64,000 bases of DNA from DATFVA01 sp963771705 (GTDB taxonomy: Bacteria; Bacteroidota; Ignavibacteria; Ignavibacteriales; Ignavibacteriaceae): assembly GCA_963771705.1 (NCBI GenBank), contig CAVYUP010000005.1, positions 744,001 to 808,000 of the forward strand, given 5' to 3'. Position 1 is the first letter of the stretch. Every line of letters begins with the position of its first letter. The position numbers were made by a program, and so were the translations under genes. Of the stretch, positions 35,664-44,358 are shown in pieces. The notes beneath the pieces were generated by a model. The model searched no databases. It was not told the DNA's origin and was given only the letters and a program-made list of their open reading frames with translations.

Positions 35664-36428
35664 TTATTGAATCCTGATATAATTTTGAACATTCAATGTT
35701 CCAAGAACTCCGCCATTGGTGCTTCCGAAGCCTCCATCAGGTGTAGGAGCCACGTTCTGAGTACCCGATATTAAAACAATTTCATACTGCATAAAATGAG
35801 GTGATTGAGTCCTATCAACTTCATAGATACCTTCAGATGTTGCCACAGACGGTACAGTCTGGTCAGTAGTTATTGTAAAGATATTGCCTACAGACGACTT
35901 TGAATTTGAATAGGTTCCGGCGTAGTTAATAACCGTTGCATCACCGTTAACCTGGCGTACTGAGTAAGTTTTATCTGTATTGAAAGCAGCGTAAATAGAG
36001 TCAACGCCGCCTGAAGCCTGGAAAATTGTATTAAGAAGTGGAGCGACATTTGCGCCCGCTGACAGCCATACGCCTACGAGACCGTCTTTTGCTGTGAAAT
36101 CAGCCGTCTCATCCTGGCTGAGAGCAGTGATAGCCGTACTCGCGGTTTCAAAGTCATAATCCGGTGATGAAACTGTTACTGTAAAGCTGCTGCCCGAAGC
36201 GAGATCTTCGAAAGAATACGCTCCTGAAGCGTCAGTAGTAGTTGTTTTCTGGGCATCACCTGTTAAGTTTACTGTAATGCCGTTAAGGAAGCTGCCATTG
36301 GCATCCGCAACTGTTCCGCTGATCTTATACGTTGCAGCGGGGGGTGTTACGGTGTTGTTATCTTTGCTGCATGATACTAGCAGCAGCGAAAAGCTCATTA
36401 AGAGTGAAAGAACAAGAAGCTTTTTCAT
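35664..36428 (-). CDS. Lipoprotein with carboxypeptidase-regulatory-like Ig domain
   Basis: A 254-residue lipoprotein (LLVSC lipobox near Cys20). Residues 30-115 form a CarboxypepD_reg-like beta sandwich (KISGTVADANGSFLNGITVNL ... DASGAYSFEDLASG). The rest, GLVGVWLSAGANVAPLL onward, is a lipocalin-like or unassigned beta domain. AGGAGAAAAT precedes the ATG. It sits between the acyl-CoA ligase and the barrel protein genes and may help bind the substrate at the surface. Confidence 0.8.
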   Translation of the reverse strand: MKKLLVLSLLMSFSLLLVSCSKDNNTVTPPAATYKISGTVADANGSFLNGITVNLTGDAQKTTTTDASGAYSFEDLASGSSFTVTVSSPDYDFETASTAITALSQDETADFTAKDGLVGVWLSAGANVAPLLNTIFQASGGVDSIYAAFNTDKTYSVRQVNGDATVINYAGTYSNSKSSVGNIFTITTDQTVPSVATSEGIYEVDRTQSPHFMQYEIVLISGTQNVAPTPDGGFGSTNGGVLGTLNVQNYIRIQ

Positions 36429-36460
36429 ATTTTCTCCTGGTACTGTTGTTATTAGGTTAT

Positions 36461-37981
36461 TTAGTTATTTATTGAATCAGAATTAAGCTGTAACAATTTT
36501 TTTCTATCAATTTTACCAGCATCATTTTTAGGCAGTTCATCTATAAACTGAAAATATTTGGGTATTTTATATTTGGCCAGGTTTTCCCGGCAGAATTCAA
36601 GAATTTCTTCTTTGGCAGGGTTTGAGCCTGCCTTTAAGACTATAAATGCTTTGCCGACTTCCCCCCATTTTTCGTCAGGGACACCGATTACGGCGGCCTC
36701 TTTGATATTTTCATTTGTCAGCAAAAACGATTCTATCTCGGCTGGATAAACATTTTCACCGCCGCTGATGAACATATTCTTCTTACGGTCGACCACGAAA
36801 TAATAGCCATCCTGATCTTTGCGCATCATATCACCTGTATGGAACCAGCCGTCGGTTATCGACTCAGCTGTTTCCTTCTTTTTACCCCAGTAGCCCGGAG
36901 TTACCACAGGCGATTTCATCCAAAGTTCTCCAACCTGATCAACACCGGCCTCCTCTCCTTTTTCATTTACGATCTTCGCTTCGATATAAAAATTCGGAAA
37001 TCCTATGGATCCTTTTTTTCTGATCGCATCGTCCTGGTGGAGCGAAAATGTATTCGGGCCGACCTCAGTAAGACCATAACCCTGCCTGATATATACCCCT
37101 TTATCATGCCATTTATTTATCAGCGGGATAGGCATTGGGGCTCCGCCGACGATAGCATACCTTACTGAAGAAAGATCTGCTTTTTCGAACAGGGGAGAGT
37201 CGGCCATCAACTGCAGCATTGTAGGTACTCCAAAAAGGATCGTAGCTTTTTCTTTTTCCATAAGCTGAAGAATCAGGTCGGCATCAAAATGTGTAAGAAG
37301 AGTATGCGAAGCTCCATGGTGCAGGAACGGCGTGAATAAAACGTTCCAGCCTCCGGTATGGAAGAAAGGCGCAAAGCTTTGAGTATGATCGGAGGAGTTA
37401 AGATCCAGCCGGAGCCCTGTATTAACAGAATTCCAGAAAAGCATTTTATGAGTAATGATAACGCCTTTCGATAAACCTGTGGTTCCGGCCGTATAAAGGA
37501 TCATTACGGGATCGTTTTCATCGTATGTTCCCGGGGTCAGATCTATGATTTCATTTTCATCTTTAAGCAGGAAGTCCGTTACTTCCGAAAGTTGTATCTT
37601 TTTTGTTTCCTTCGGGAATTCAAGTTTATCCGAAGCTGATTTGAATTCATTATCGTAATAAAACAATAAAGGTTCAGCATCGGCAATAAGTGTGTTAATT
37701 TCTCTGGGGGTAAGACGGAAATTAAGAGGGACCAATATTGCACCGGTTTTTACACAAGCGCTGAAAAGGAGTACATGCTCTGAGCTGTTTTTAGAGTAGA
37801 CGGCAATCCGGTCTCCTTTTTTAATCTTATATTTTTCTATCAGGAATTCTGAGAAAGACTGCGCCCTGCTATTGAAGTCTTTATACGTCCAGCTTAGATC
37901 TCTGTTATGTTCCCTTATGAACAAACGGCCGGGTGTATAAACAGCCCATTTTGCAAGCCAGTCGCCCTGGAAATTATGCAT
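36461..37981 (-). CDS. AMP-dependent acyl-CoA synthetase
   Basis: A 506-residue adenylate-forming enzyme that activates a carboxylic acid to its CoA thioester. Seen: P-loop YTAGTTGLSKG, GYGLTEVGP, GWFHTGDM, KNMFISGGENVYPAEIE and the catalytic Lys in NDAGKIDRKKL. The sequence style is that of medium/long-chain or aromatic acid ligases; the exact acid is not predictable. It overlaps the symporter gene by eight bases, so import and activation of the acid are probably coupled. Confidence 0.9.
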   Translation of the reverse strand: MHNFQGDWLAKWAVYTPGRLFIREHNRDLSWTYKDFNSRAQSFSEFLIEKYKIKKGDRIAVYSKNSSEHVLLFSACVKTGAILVPLNFRLTPREINTLIADAEPLLFYYDNEFKSASDKLEFPKETKKIQLSEVTDFLLKDENEIIDLTPGTYDENDPVMILYTAGTTGLSKGVIITHKMLFWNSVNTGLRLDLNSSDHTQSFAPFFHTGGWNVLFTPFLHHGASHTLLTHFDADLILQLMEKEKATILFGVPTMLQLMADSPLFEKADLSSVRYAIVGGAPMPIPLINKWHDKGVYIRQGYGLTEVGPNTFSLHQDDAIRKKGSIGFPNFYIEAKIVNEKGEEAGVDQVGELWMKSPVVTPGYWGKKKETAESITDGWFHTGDMMRKDQDGYYFVVDRKKNMFISGGENVYPAEIESFLLTNENIKEAAVIGVPDEKWGEVGKAFIVLKAGSNPAKEEILEFCRENLAKYKIPKYFQFIDELPKNDAGKIDRKKLLQLNSDSINN

Positions 37982-39494
37982 TACTTTTTCTCCCCATTGA
38001 AAGATACAAAATAATTCCCGTTATGAGGGAGAGAATTATGGCTGCCGCGGCTGCTACGCCGGGATTCTCCCCGGTTGCAACGGTGAAAGGGACACCTATT
38101 TTCCCGTAGTAAAAGGAGAAGTGGACAACAATAGCCACCACAGATGAGGCTATTACTACGAACTTAGGAACTGATTTAAAAAACATTCCGAACAGTATCG
38201 GTACAAAAGCCGCGGAGAAGTACGCGTAAACCCCGTTCTGCGCGAATATGCCCACGCTTAACTTTGGATTTACAAGCTGGTCGTAGGAGATGAGGATAGA
38301 TACTATTCCGATAATTATAATGACAACTTTATTCAGGTTGATTTCAAACCTGTTTTTCTTTGCTTCATCTTTAGGAAAAAACCTTCCGAACAAAGGCTTG
38401 ATAATATCCGCAGTAATGGTGGTTGATATCGATTGGATCAATCCCTCCAGCGTTGATATACCTGCTGATATCAATCCCATAACCACTATTACCCCGATGA
38501 ACACCGGGAACCTGGCAACTACATAAGCCGACATAATGCCATCAAGTTTCAGGGGAGTTCCGTTATAAGTAAGGTCGGGGAAAGTTATTCTTGCATATAA
38601 ACCTGTTACAACTACAAAGAAGAACAGTATTTCGGTTAAAACACCGGCTGCCAGATATTTATTAACATCCTTATCTGATTTCAGCAACAGTGATTTGGTT
38701 ATTATATGGGGCTGGCAGACTATAGCCGCGCCGATAATAATCTGTGCGATCACGATCTCAAAGAAATCCCTGAAAAGGAAACTACTGTTGTTAGTTAAAC
38801 CTGTCAGCTTCGGGTCGATAGAGTTCAGCTTATCAAGGAAACCATTGATCCCGTTGCTGAAATGGTCAAATCCCGAACCAAGCAGGATAAACGCGACAAC
38901 AATCATGATAACGGCCTGTACCGTATTGGTATACACCATTGAATTAGCACCGCCGAACATCATATAACCAAATATGAAAACGACTATACCGATTAAAATT
39001 GTTAGCTCGCTGACGTCAAGCGTTTTTGAGAGCACTTTAGTTAGTCCAACACAGATAAGAACAATAAATGTAATAAGCAGGAGGGCCAGGAATCCGAAGA
39101 AGAGAGCGTAACCCTTACTATTATAACGTGTTCCCATCCACTGCGACAGGGTAAGAGCTTTTACAGAACTTCCGTGCTTCCTGAAACTTTTAGTAAGTAT
39201 GATAAGCGAGGTTACCGCGGCGACGGGGAGGACAACCGCGTAGGAAATTACGGCACTGATTCCATAATAGGCGATAAAACCAGGATTGATAATAAAAGTA
39301 GCGGCGCTGGTCATTGAAGCGGCCAGTGCGAGTCCCACAGCATAGGGTGAAAAACTCATATTTCCCACAGCATAATCGCCGATGCTTTTAGTTTTTACCG
39401 CGCCTCTTACAACAAAGAAAATCACAACAGCAGAATAAAGAGTAACTAGTATCCACCCGGCTGTAATCATATCAACTGAAGCTGTGCCGTTCAT
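37974..39494 (-). CDS. Sodium:solute symporter family protein
   Basis: A 506-residue inner-membrane carrier of the SSS family with about 13 helices. Seen: GDYAVGNMSFSPYAVGLALAASMTSAATFI near the start, the TLSQWMGTRYNSKG loop and GLISAGISTLEGLIQSIS typical of the family core. Its operon with an acyl-CoA ligase suggests a monocarboxylate substrate. ATAGGAGCATTAA precedes the ATG; the thiolase-fold gene ends nine bases upstream. Confidence 0.9.
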   Translation of the reverse strand: MNGTASVDMITAGWILVTLYSAVVIFFVVRGAVKTKSIGDYAVGNMSFSPYAVGLALAASMTSAATFIINPGFIAYYGISAVISYAVVLPVAAVTSLIILTKSFRKHGSSVKALTLSQWMGTRYNSKGYALFFGFLALLLITFIVLICVGLTKVLSKTLDVSELTILIGIVVFIFGYMMFGGANSMVYTNTVQAVIMIVVAFILLGSGFDHFSNGINGFLDKLNSIDPKLTGLTNNSSFLFRDFFEIVIAQIIIGAAIVCQPHIITKSLLLKSDKDVNKYLAAGVLTEILFFFVVVTGLYARITFPDLTYNGTPLKLDGIMSAYVVARFPVFIGVIVVMGLISAGISTLEGLIQSISTTITADIIKPLFGRFFPKDEAKKNRFEINLNKVVIIIIGIVSILISYDQLVNPKLSVGIFAQNGVYAYFSAAFVPILFGMFFKSVPKFVVIASSVVAIVVHFSFYYGKIGVPFTVATGENPGVAAAAAIILSLITGIILYLSMGRKSNA

Positions 39495-39503
39495 TTAATG
39501 CTC

Positions 39504-40493
39504 CTATATTCTGAAAACCGAACTTGCAAACGCAAGTCCTCCACCTGAACCAACGAAACAGACAAGATCACCTTTTTTAATACTGCCCTTACTACTAGCA
39601 TCATCGAATGCCATTGGTATACAGGCAGAACCTGTGTAGGCAAACCTGTCCATTATAGTATGAGCTCTCGAGCGGTCAACGCCGAGGTTATCCATAGTTT
39701 CCCATATACTATTAATGTTTATCTGTGTAAGGAAATAATGATCTATATCCTGTGGTTTAATACCTAATTCATCGCAGGAGTTCTTTATCATACGTGTCCA
39801 GGTAACGGGGTTGATTTCCTTGGGAAATTTCTTTACAAACTTAAGGAGGTGATCTTTATGAGCAATCACTTCATTTGAAACAGGCTGATGAGTTCCCCCG
39901 GCATATATTCCCATCCAGTCGCAGTATTGTCCTTCAGTATAAAGATCACTTATAAGAAAACCCTGGTTCACGTTATTACAGGAGGAAAGAAGAACCCCTG
40001 CCGCGCCATCCGCAAACAGGGTGACGGTTTTCTTATCGCTCATATTGAGGTATTTGCTCATTGCATAGGCGCCGATAACCAGCACCTTATTATATTTTTT
40101 ATCAGAACGAATATATTTCGAACCGATATCCAGTGCGGTTACAAATCCCGCACAGGCAGTATTAACATCGAAAGTACCTGCGTTTACCGCTTTCAGTCTG
40201 TGTTGAACCACTGAGGCAGTAGAGGGGGAGATATATTCGGGTGTATCTGTAGCAACTATAATGAGGTCGATTTTATCAGGGGGGATATCAGCCTTGCTCA
40301 TGATCTTAAGAGCGGCATTAACGCAAAGGTCGGCTGTCGATTCCTCAGGACCGCACCACCTTCGTTCCTTAATAGTAAGATTTTCTACAAGCCAGGTATC
40401 GACATCCTCGCCAAGCAGCTCATTAAAATAGCTGTTAGGCAGAATCCTTTCAGGAACAAACATACCGGACGATATTATTTCTGCATTTCTCAT
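39504..40493 (-). CDS. 3-oxoacyl-ACP synthase III-like thiolase-fold enzyme lacking His and Asn
   Basis: A 329-residue FabH-type thiolase-fold protein. The nucleophile Cys114 is present (NTACAGFVTAL), but the His of the FabH PHQAN motif is Thr256 (FLTQINI) and the Asn of GNTSAAS is Tyr286 (AYTGSA). Decarboxylating condensation normally needs both, so this is probably an acyl transferase or another non-classical reaction. The N-terminal FabH features (GMFVPERILPN, RRWCGPEE) and C-terminal GSGGGLAFASSVFRI are kept. It lies between the FabG-like and symporter genes with gaps of ten and nine bases. Confidence 0.88.
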   Translation of the reverse strand: MRNAEIISSGMFVPERILPNSYFNELLGEDVDTWLVENLTIKERRWCGPEESTADLCVNAALKIMSKADIPPDKIDLIIVATDTPEYISPSTASVVQHRLKAVNAGTFDVNTACAGFVTALDIGSKYIRSDKKYNKVLVIGAYAMSKYLNMSDKKTVTLFADGAAGVLLSSCNNVNQGFLISDLYTEGQYCDWMGIYAGGTHQPVSNEVIAHKDHLLKFVKKFPKEINPVTWTRMIKNSCDELGIKPQDIDHYFLTQININSIWETMDNLGVDRSRAHTIMDRFAYTGSACIPMAFDDASSKGSIKKGDLVCFVGSGGGLAFASSVFRI

Positions 40494-40503
40494 TCAGATA
40501 TCC

Positions 40504-41247
40504 TTATAATACCAATCCGCCGTCCACACTAAGCACGGCTCCATTTATATATTTAGCCTCATCAGAGCTAAGGAAAAGGTAGGCATTAGCGATATCATCA
40601 GGATCGCCCAAACGTCCCAGCGGCGTTTTATCCTTAAGCATCTCAATTACTTTTTCCGGAACAGTCTCAACCATTTCGGTAGCTATGAAGCCGGGTGCAA
40701 CGGCATTAACATTTATTCCTTTTCGTCCAAGTTCACGAGCCCAGACTTTAGTCATCCCGATTATTCCTGATTTGGAAGCGACGTAGTTTGTCTGACCGAA
40801 GTTTCCGTAAAGCCCAACTATAGAAGATGTATTGACGATTTTACCATATTTATTTTCTATCATATAAGGGATAACGGACTTGGTACAATTAAAAACGCCG
40901 GTAAGGTTGACGTTTATAACCTGCTGCCACTGTTCGGGGGTCATTTTTGCTAAAGTTGAATCCTTCGTTATACCGGCATTATTTATAAGCACATCAATAT
41001 GTTTATACTTATTATAAACCGCTTCAGCGGCCGCCTGAACTGATTCAAATGAAGTTATATCGACATGGTTGAACTCAATTATGCCGCCGGCACTGCTTAA
41101 TTCCTTTATTGTCTTTTCTGCAGCCTGGTCATTGACATCCCATATAATAACTGACGCACCCTCTGAGGTGAATTTCTTTACGGCAGCCCTGCCGATTCCG
41201 CGAGCACCCCCCGTAATTACAGCAACTTTATTTTTAAGACGTTCCAT
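40504..41247 (-). CDS. FabG-like short-chain dehydrogenase/reductase
   Basis: A 247-residue classical SDR. Seen: the cofactor motif TGGARGIGRA, NNAGI, catalytic Ser in NTSSIVGLYG, and YVASK for Tyr and Lys; GFIATEMV follows. It resembles 3-oxoacyl-(ACP/CoA) reductases and prefers NADPH or NADH by family. It is the first gene of the operon; the palindrome at 41263-41289 lies just upstream of AGGAGAGATATA and the ATG. Confidence 0.9.
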   Translation of the reverse strand: MERLKNKVAVITGGARGIGRAAVKKFTSEGASVIIWDVNDQAAEKTIKELSSAGGIIEFNHVDITSFESVQAAAEAVYNKYKHIDVLINNAGITKDSTLAKMTPEQWQQVINVNLTGVFNCTKSVIPYMIENKYGKIVNTSSIVGLYGNFGQTNYVASKSGIIGMTKVWARELGRKGINVNAVAPGFIATEMVETVPEKVIEMLKDKTPLGRLGDPDDIANAYLFLSSDEAKYINGAVLSVDGGLVL

Positions 41248-41262
41248 TATATCTCTCCTATG

Positions 41263-41289
41263 TTCTTAACGTTTGAAAAATTTCAAACG
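41263..41289. promoter_or_regulatory. GbsR-type operator candidate, operon copy
   Basis: CGTTTGAAA-AA-TTTCAAACG (41270-41289) is a 9-bp-arm palindrome preceded by TTCTTAA (41263-41269), 16 bases before the fabG-like gene start region. The same TTCTTAAC plus TTTGAAAAATTTCAAAC layout occurs ahead of the regulator gene at 41880. Confidence 0.78.
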
Positions 41290-41384
41290 ATATTTCTACA
41301 ATTAAAATCCTGTTATCCAGGTTGTCAGTGTTCATTGTAATAATTCCCTGCTTCTATATTAACCGGTTGAAAGAGGGGAAAGCA

Positions 41385-41873
41385 TTACACCTTCAGCTTC
41401 CGTTTTTTCCTTGACCATTCATTAAGGAAGTTCTGATAGTGTTTTTCCATCAGGATATAGAACTGCTCCATTTCCTGCATCCGGTCGTTTATTGTTTTTA
41501 ATGAACTTCTGTTAGACGACTTAATTCCGGCTTTCAGATGTTTTGCGATGCGTGTATTATTTTTAATTAGTTCGAGGTTATTTCTAAACGCGTGTTCAAA
41601 AAGATCGGGATCAACTTCATAGAAGTCTTTTCTATTATTCTCGGGGGTCCATACTTTCCTTATAAGGCTGCGATCGCGGAGTCTTCTCACAATCTGACTT
41701 ACCGGGCCTTTGCTTCGTCCGAGCTGTTCTGTGATTTCACCAAGTGAAAGGGGGTTAGGAGAGAATAGAAGAAGAGCGATTATGTGGCCCATTAGTTTGC
41801 TGAGTCCGAATGCTTTGTATGCATCCCCGAATCTCTGTATGAGCTCTTTCTTTATTTTTTCATCGGAGGTCAT
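41385..41873 (-). CDS. GbsR/MarR-family transcriptional regulator
   Basis: A 162-residue winged-helix regulator of the GbsR type. Seen: the N-terminal GLSKLMGHIIALLLFSPNPLSLGEITEQLGRSKGPVSQIVRRLRDRSLIRKV helix-turn-helix and wing, followed by a helical tail that should dimerise. ATCGGAGGTCAT on the plus strand corresponds to a start after the palindrome at 41880-41913, so it likely controls itself. The operon from 41247 downward carries the same palindrome and is its likely target. Confidence 0.88.
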   Translation of the reverse strand: MTSDEKIKKELIQRFGDAYKAFGLSKLMGHIIALLLFSPNPLSLGEITEQLGRSKGPVSQIVRRLRDRSLIRKVWTPENNRKDFYEVDPDLFEHAFRNNLELIKNNTRIAKHLKAGIKSSNRSSLKTINDRMQEMEQFYILMEKHYQNFLNEWSRKKRKLKV

Positions 41874-41879
41874 ATTGCG

Positions 41880-41913
41880 TTCTTAACATTTGAAAAATTT
41901 CAAACATTAAGAA
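41880..41913. promoter_or_regulatory. GbsR-type operator candidate, regulator copy
   Basis: The two 16-base arms (41880-41895 and 41898-41913) begin and end in TTCTTAA and TTAAGAA and contain TTTGAAA-AA-TTTCAAA, with two mismatched pairs. It lies seven bases before the regulator ATG, so a bound protein would block transcription or translation start. Confidence 0.78.
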
Positions 41914-42049
41914 CTTAGAATTATTAATTATTAAAGTCAATATGGGTAATAATATTTATAAGGGAAAATACGAGTTGGTTAGAGGGGAAGGTAAGGCGGG
42001 CTGCGTCAAAAGATTACGAAATAATCCTGAAATAAATTCCGGATAAAAT

Positions 42050-42080
42050 TAGGAATGACATTTTGCTTCGGAATGACAAT
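42050..42080. repeat. GGAATGAC-family repeat copy
   Basis: GGAATGACATTTTGCTTCGG followed by AATGACA, close to the copy inside the 32994-33060 hairpin (ATGACACTTTGCTTCGGAAT). It lies just past the end of the response-regulator gene. Confidence 0.65.
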
Positions 42081-42099
42081 TGCGGGAGGCTGAGCGGGG

Positions 42100-42849
42100 C
42101 TAGAGGATGTTTCTAAGCTTATCGTAGCCGGATCTGCTGACGGGGAGGCGGGTTCCGTCATCGAGTATGAGGCGGTAGGATTCTTTCTCAACAAGTTCAA
42201 TTTTCTTGATGCGGGGGACCGAGGCGATATATGACCGGTGAATTCTAAGAAAATCATCTGGCGGGAGGTGTTCTTCGAAGTACTTCATTGTTTTCTGTTT
42301 AAGATGACTTCCTTCGGAGGAATGGATCATTACATAATCATCCTTAGCTTCTATATAGCTTATTGTATCGACGGGAATTACGTAGATCCTGGCGCCGTCT
42401 TTTATAACCACGCGTTCAAGATATTCAATTGTTTCCCGGGTGTGAGTTATCAGTCCTTTTATAACCTCATTACCAAGGGATTTATTTTTCAGCAGAAGCT
42501 CAGCCTTTTCGAGCGCCTCTTCGAACCTTTCAGAGGAAAAAGGTTTAAGGAGATAGTCGGCCGCGTTCACCTCAAAAGCTTTAATAGCGTACTGGTCGTA
42601 TGCCGTAGTAAAAATAATAACCGGGGGATTATCGAGGAGTTCGAGCATCTCGAAACCAGTAAGTTTAGGCATCTGGATATCAAGAAAAACGATGTCGGGA
42701 TTAAGTTCGTTAATTTTCTTAACCCCTTCGAATCCATTTGAGCATTCGGCCGCAATCTCAATTTCACTATGAGAATCGAGGTATTTTCTAACGATCTGGC
42801 GTCCCAGTGATTCGTCATCAATTATTACGACAGAAATTTTCTCTTTCAT
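42100..42849 (-). CDS. LytTR-family response regulator
   Basis: A 249-residue regulator. The receiver domain (5-125) has VVIIDDE, the phospho-acceptor Asp in PDIVFLDIQMP near residue 56, Thr in IFTTAYD and Lys in LLKPFS. The C-terminal LytTR DNA-binding domain (about 150-249) has RVVIKDGARIYVIPVDTISYIEA and FLRIHRSYI. Such regulators bind direct repeats about 21-22 bases apart. The histidine kinase gene lies upstream across a 441-bp gap carrying 11-bp repeats. Confidence 0.92.
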   Translation of the reverse strand: MKEKISVVIIDDESLGRQIVRKYLDSHSEIEIAAECSNGFEGVKKINELNPDIVFLDIQMPKLTGFEMLELLDNPPVIIFTTAYDQYAIKAFEVNAADYLLKPFSSERFEEALEKAELLLKNKSLGNEVIKGLITHTRETIEYLERVVIKDGARIYVIPVDTISYIEAKDDYVMIHSSEGSHLKQKTMKYFEEHLPPDDFLRIHRSYIASVPRIKKIELVEKESYRLILDDGTRLPVSRSGYDKLRNIL

Positions 42850-43290
42850 TACCGGTTTTGTTAAATGAGGGTGTAAATATAATGAATTTTCATAATTAGG
42901 TTCCGGGCGGGATTACAACTGAGATATTGGAGGAAGGGATTATTAGTCCCGGGTTCAGGACTCAGCGATGTTTTTAATTAGACAGGACTCTTGATATAAA
43001 TAGAGCTTTCTGTAATAAACAGAAACAAAAGGTAATAAGGGATAACAAGTATCTGAAAACGTTCTGAAAACGTTCTGAAAACGTTCTGAAAACGTTCTGA
43101 ATACGTTCTGAAAACGTTGCAGGATAAGATATTCTAAATGTCATAAGGGTGGGAAAGAAGAGGAGACAGAAGTAAGAAAACAGAGAAAAAAGAGAAGGTG
43201 AAGTAAACCAGAAAGTTTATTATCTGAGAAAGGGTGACAACTGCATAAAAAAAAGTTATACCTGAGAGTCGGGGTGAAAGTGAAGGGAGA
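42850..43290. other. Intergenic gap between kinase and regulator genes
   Basis: No gene is seen apart from composition-driven open frames. The only clear feature is the 11-bp tandem repeat at 43053-43118. The promoter of the response-regulator gene should lie here, because the distance from the kinase stop argues against a single tight operon. Confidence 0.6.
43053..43118. repeat. Six tandem copies of an 11-bp unit
   Basis: The unit CTGAAAACGTT is repeated six times without gaps; the fifth copy has one change (CTGAATACGTT). Each carries the palindrome AACGTT on the same helix face, and two units make 22 bp, the usual LytTR half-site spacing. Confidence 0.9.
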
Positions 43291-44349
43291 TTAAGGTGTA
43301 AGCTGAGGTACGAAGAGGGTGACCTTAAATATTCCGTCATCTTTAACAATCTGCATCAGGTTATCCTGGCGGTAAATAAGTTTAAGGCGTTCCTGAATAT
43401 TCTTTAATCCCACGCCCGTACCCTTTTTCGATTTAGTTTCAGGGTCGTAAGTATTTTCAACCTCTATCTTCAGGTAACCGTTATCGCTGCCGCACTTCAG
43501 CTTAACTTTAACTATATCAAGGGATTCATACACGGCATGTTTAATGGCGTTCTCAAAAAGGGGCTGCAGGAGCATATTAGGGACTTCGGCTTCGAGGCAT
43601 TCATCTGAAACTTCTTCTGTATAATCAAATTTATCTTCGAACCTTATCTTTTCAATTTCAAGATAAAGCTTTATGTTCTTCAGCTCGTCTTTCAGCTTGT
43701 TCTTCTGCTGTTCATTGTTTGCCAGGGTATACCTTAAGAACTCGGCCAGCTTAAGTATCATGCTCCTTGCTTTTTCAGGATCGATTGTGGTAAGGGCACT
43801 CATTGAGTTAAGGCTGTTAAAGATGAAATGGGGATTTATCTGAAACTTAAGCGACTTCAGTTCCGCCTGAGTTACCAGATTTCTGAGCTCAGCTTCGTAC
43901 AGTTTCCTTTCCTGGAAACCGGAGTAGTAGATTACAAGGTAATAAAAGGAAGTGATAATAAAATAGATCAGGATGCCAATGAGGAAACGCCAGGGAAGGG
44001 TAGACATAAAGAAAGCTTGGTAATCGTCACCATAGCCGAGCAGGCCCGTCATTACGAGGTATCCTCCGAGAAGCCAGAGCGCGGAAACGAAAACCGCAGC
44101 GATAGAATGGTTAAGCAGGATCATTAAGAAGCTTGTATTTTCGAAAGATATGTAGCGGGTTGAGTACCAGAAACTTAATCCCAGCCCGCACAGAATAACA
44201 TTAAAGACAATGCTGTCAGCCAGTGCCGCGGGTGCTTCCATCTTAAGCGCGAGGTTAAGCAGCAGAAAACTTATTACTATAATTATCGTCCATAAGAGCA
44301 GATAAAAATAAATATTCCTTTTATTTCCGATTATCGGATTGGATTCCAT
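43291..44349 (-). CDS. LytS/YehU-type sensor histidine kinase
   Basis: A 352-residue kinase. Residues 1-150 hold about four membrane helices with little periplasmic sequence. The His_kinase domain has the phospho-acceptor in LKFQINPHFIFNSLNSMSAL, RYTLANNEQQKNKLKDEL, and an ATPase domain with LLQPLFENAIKHAV and GTGVGLKNIQERL. It starts nine bases after the LiaF-like gene, so those two are cotranscribed; the partner is the LytTR regulator at 42100. Confidence 0.9.
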   Translation of the reverse strand: MESNPIIGNKRNIYFYLLLWTIIIVISFLLLNLALKMEAPAALADSIVFNVILCGLGLSFWYSTRYISFENTSFLMILLNHSIAAVFVSALWLLGGYLVMTGLLGYGDDYQAFFMSTLPWRFLIGILIYFIITSFYYLVIYYSGFQERKLYEAELRNLVTQAELKSLKFQINPHFIFNSLNSMSALTTIDPEKARSMILKLAEFLRYTLANNEQQKNKLKDELKNIKLYLEIEKIRFEDKFDYTEEVSDECLEAEVPNMLLQPLFENAIKHAVYESLDIVKVKLKCGSDNGYLKIEVENTYDPETKSKKGTGVGLKNIQERLKLIYRQDNLMQIVKDDGIFKVTLFVPQLTP

Positions 44350-44358
44350 TTTGCCGCA

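Noticed and set aside
43053..43118. CRISPR-like repeats
   Set aside because: The units are 11 bp and directly joined, with no spacers and no cas genes.
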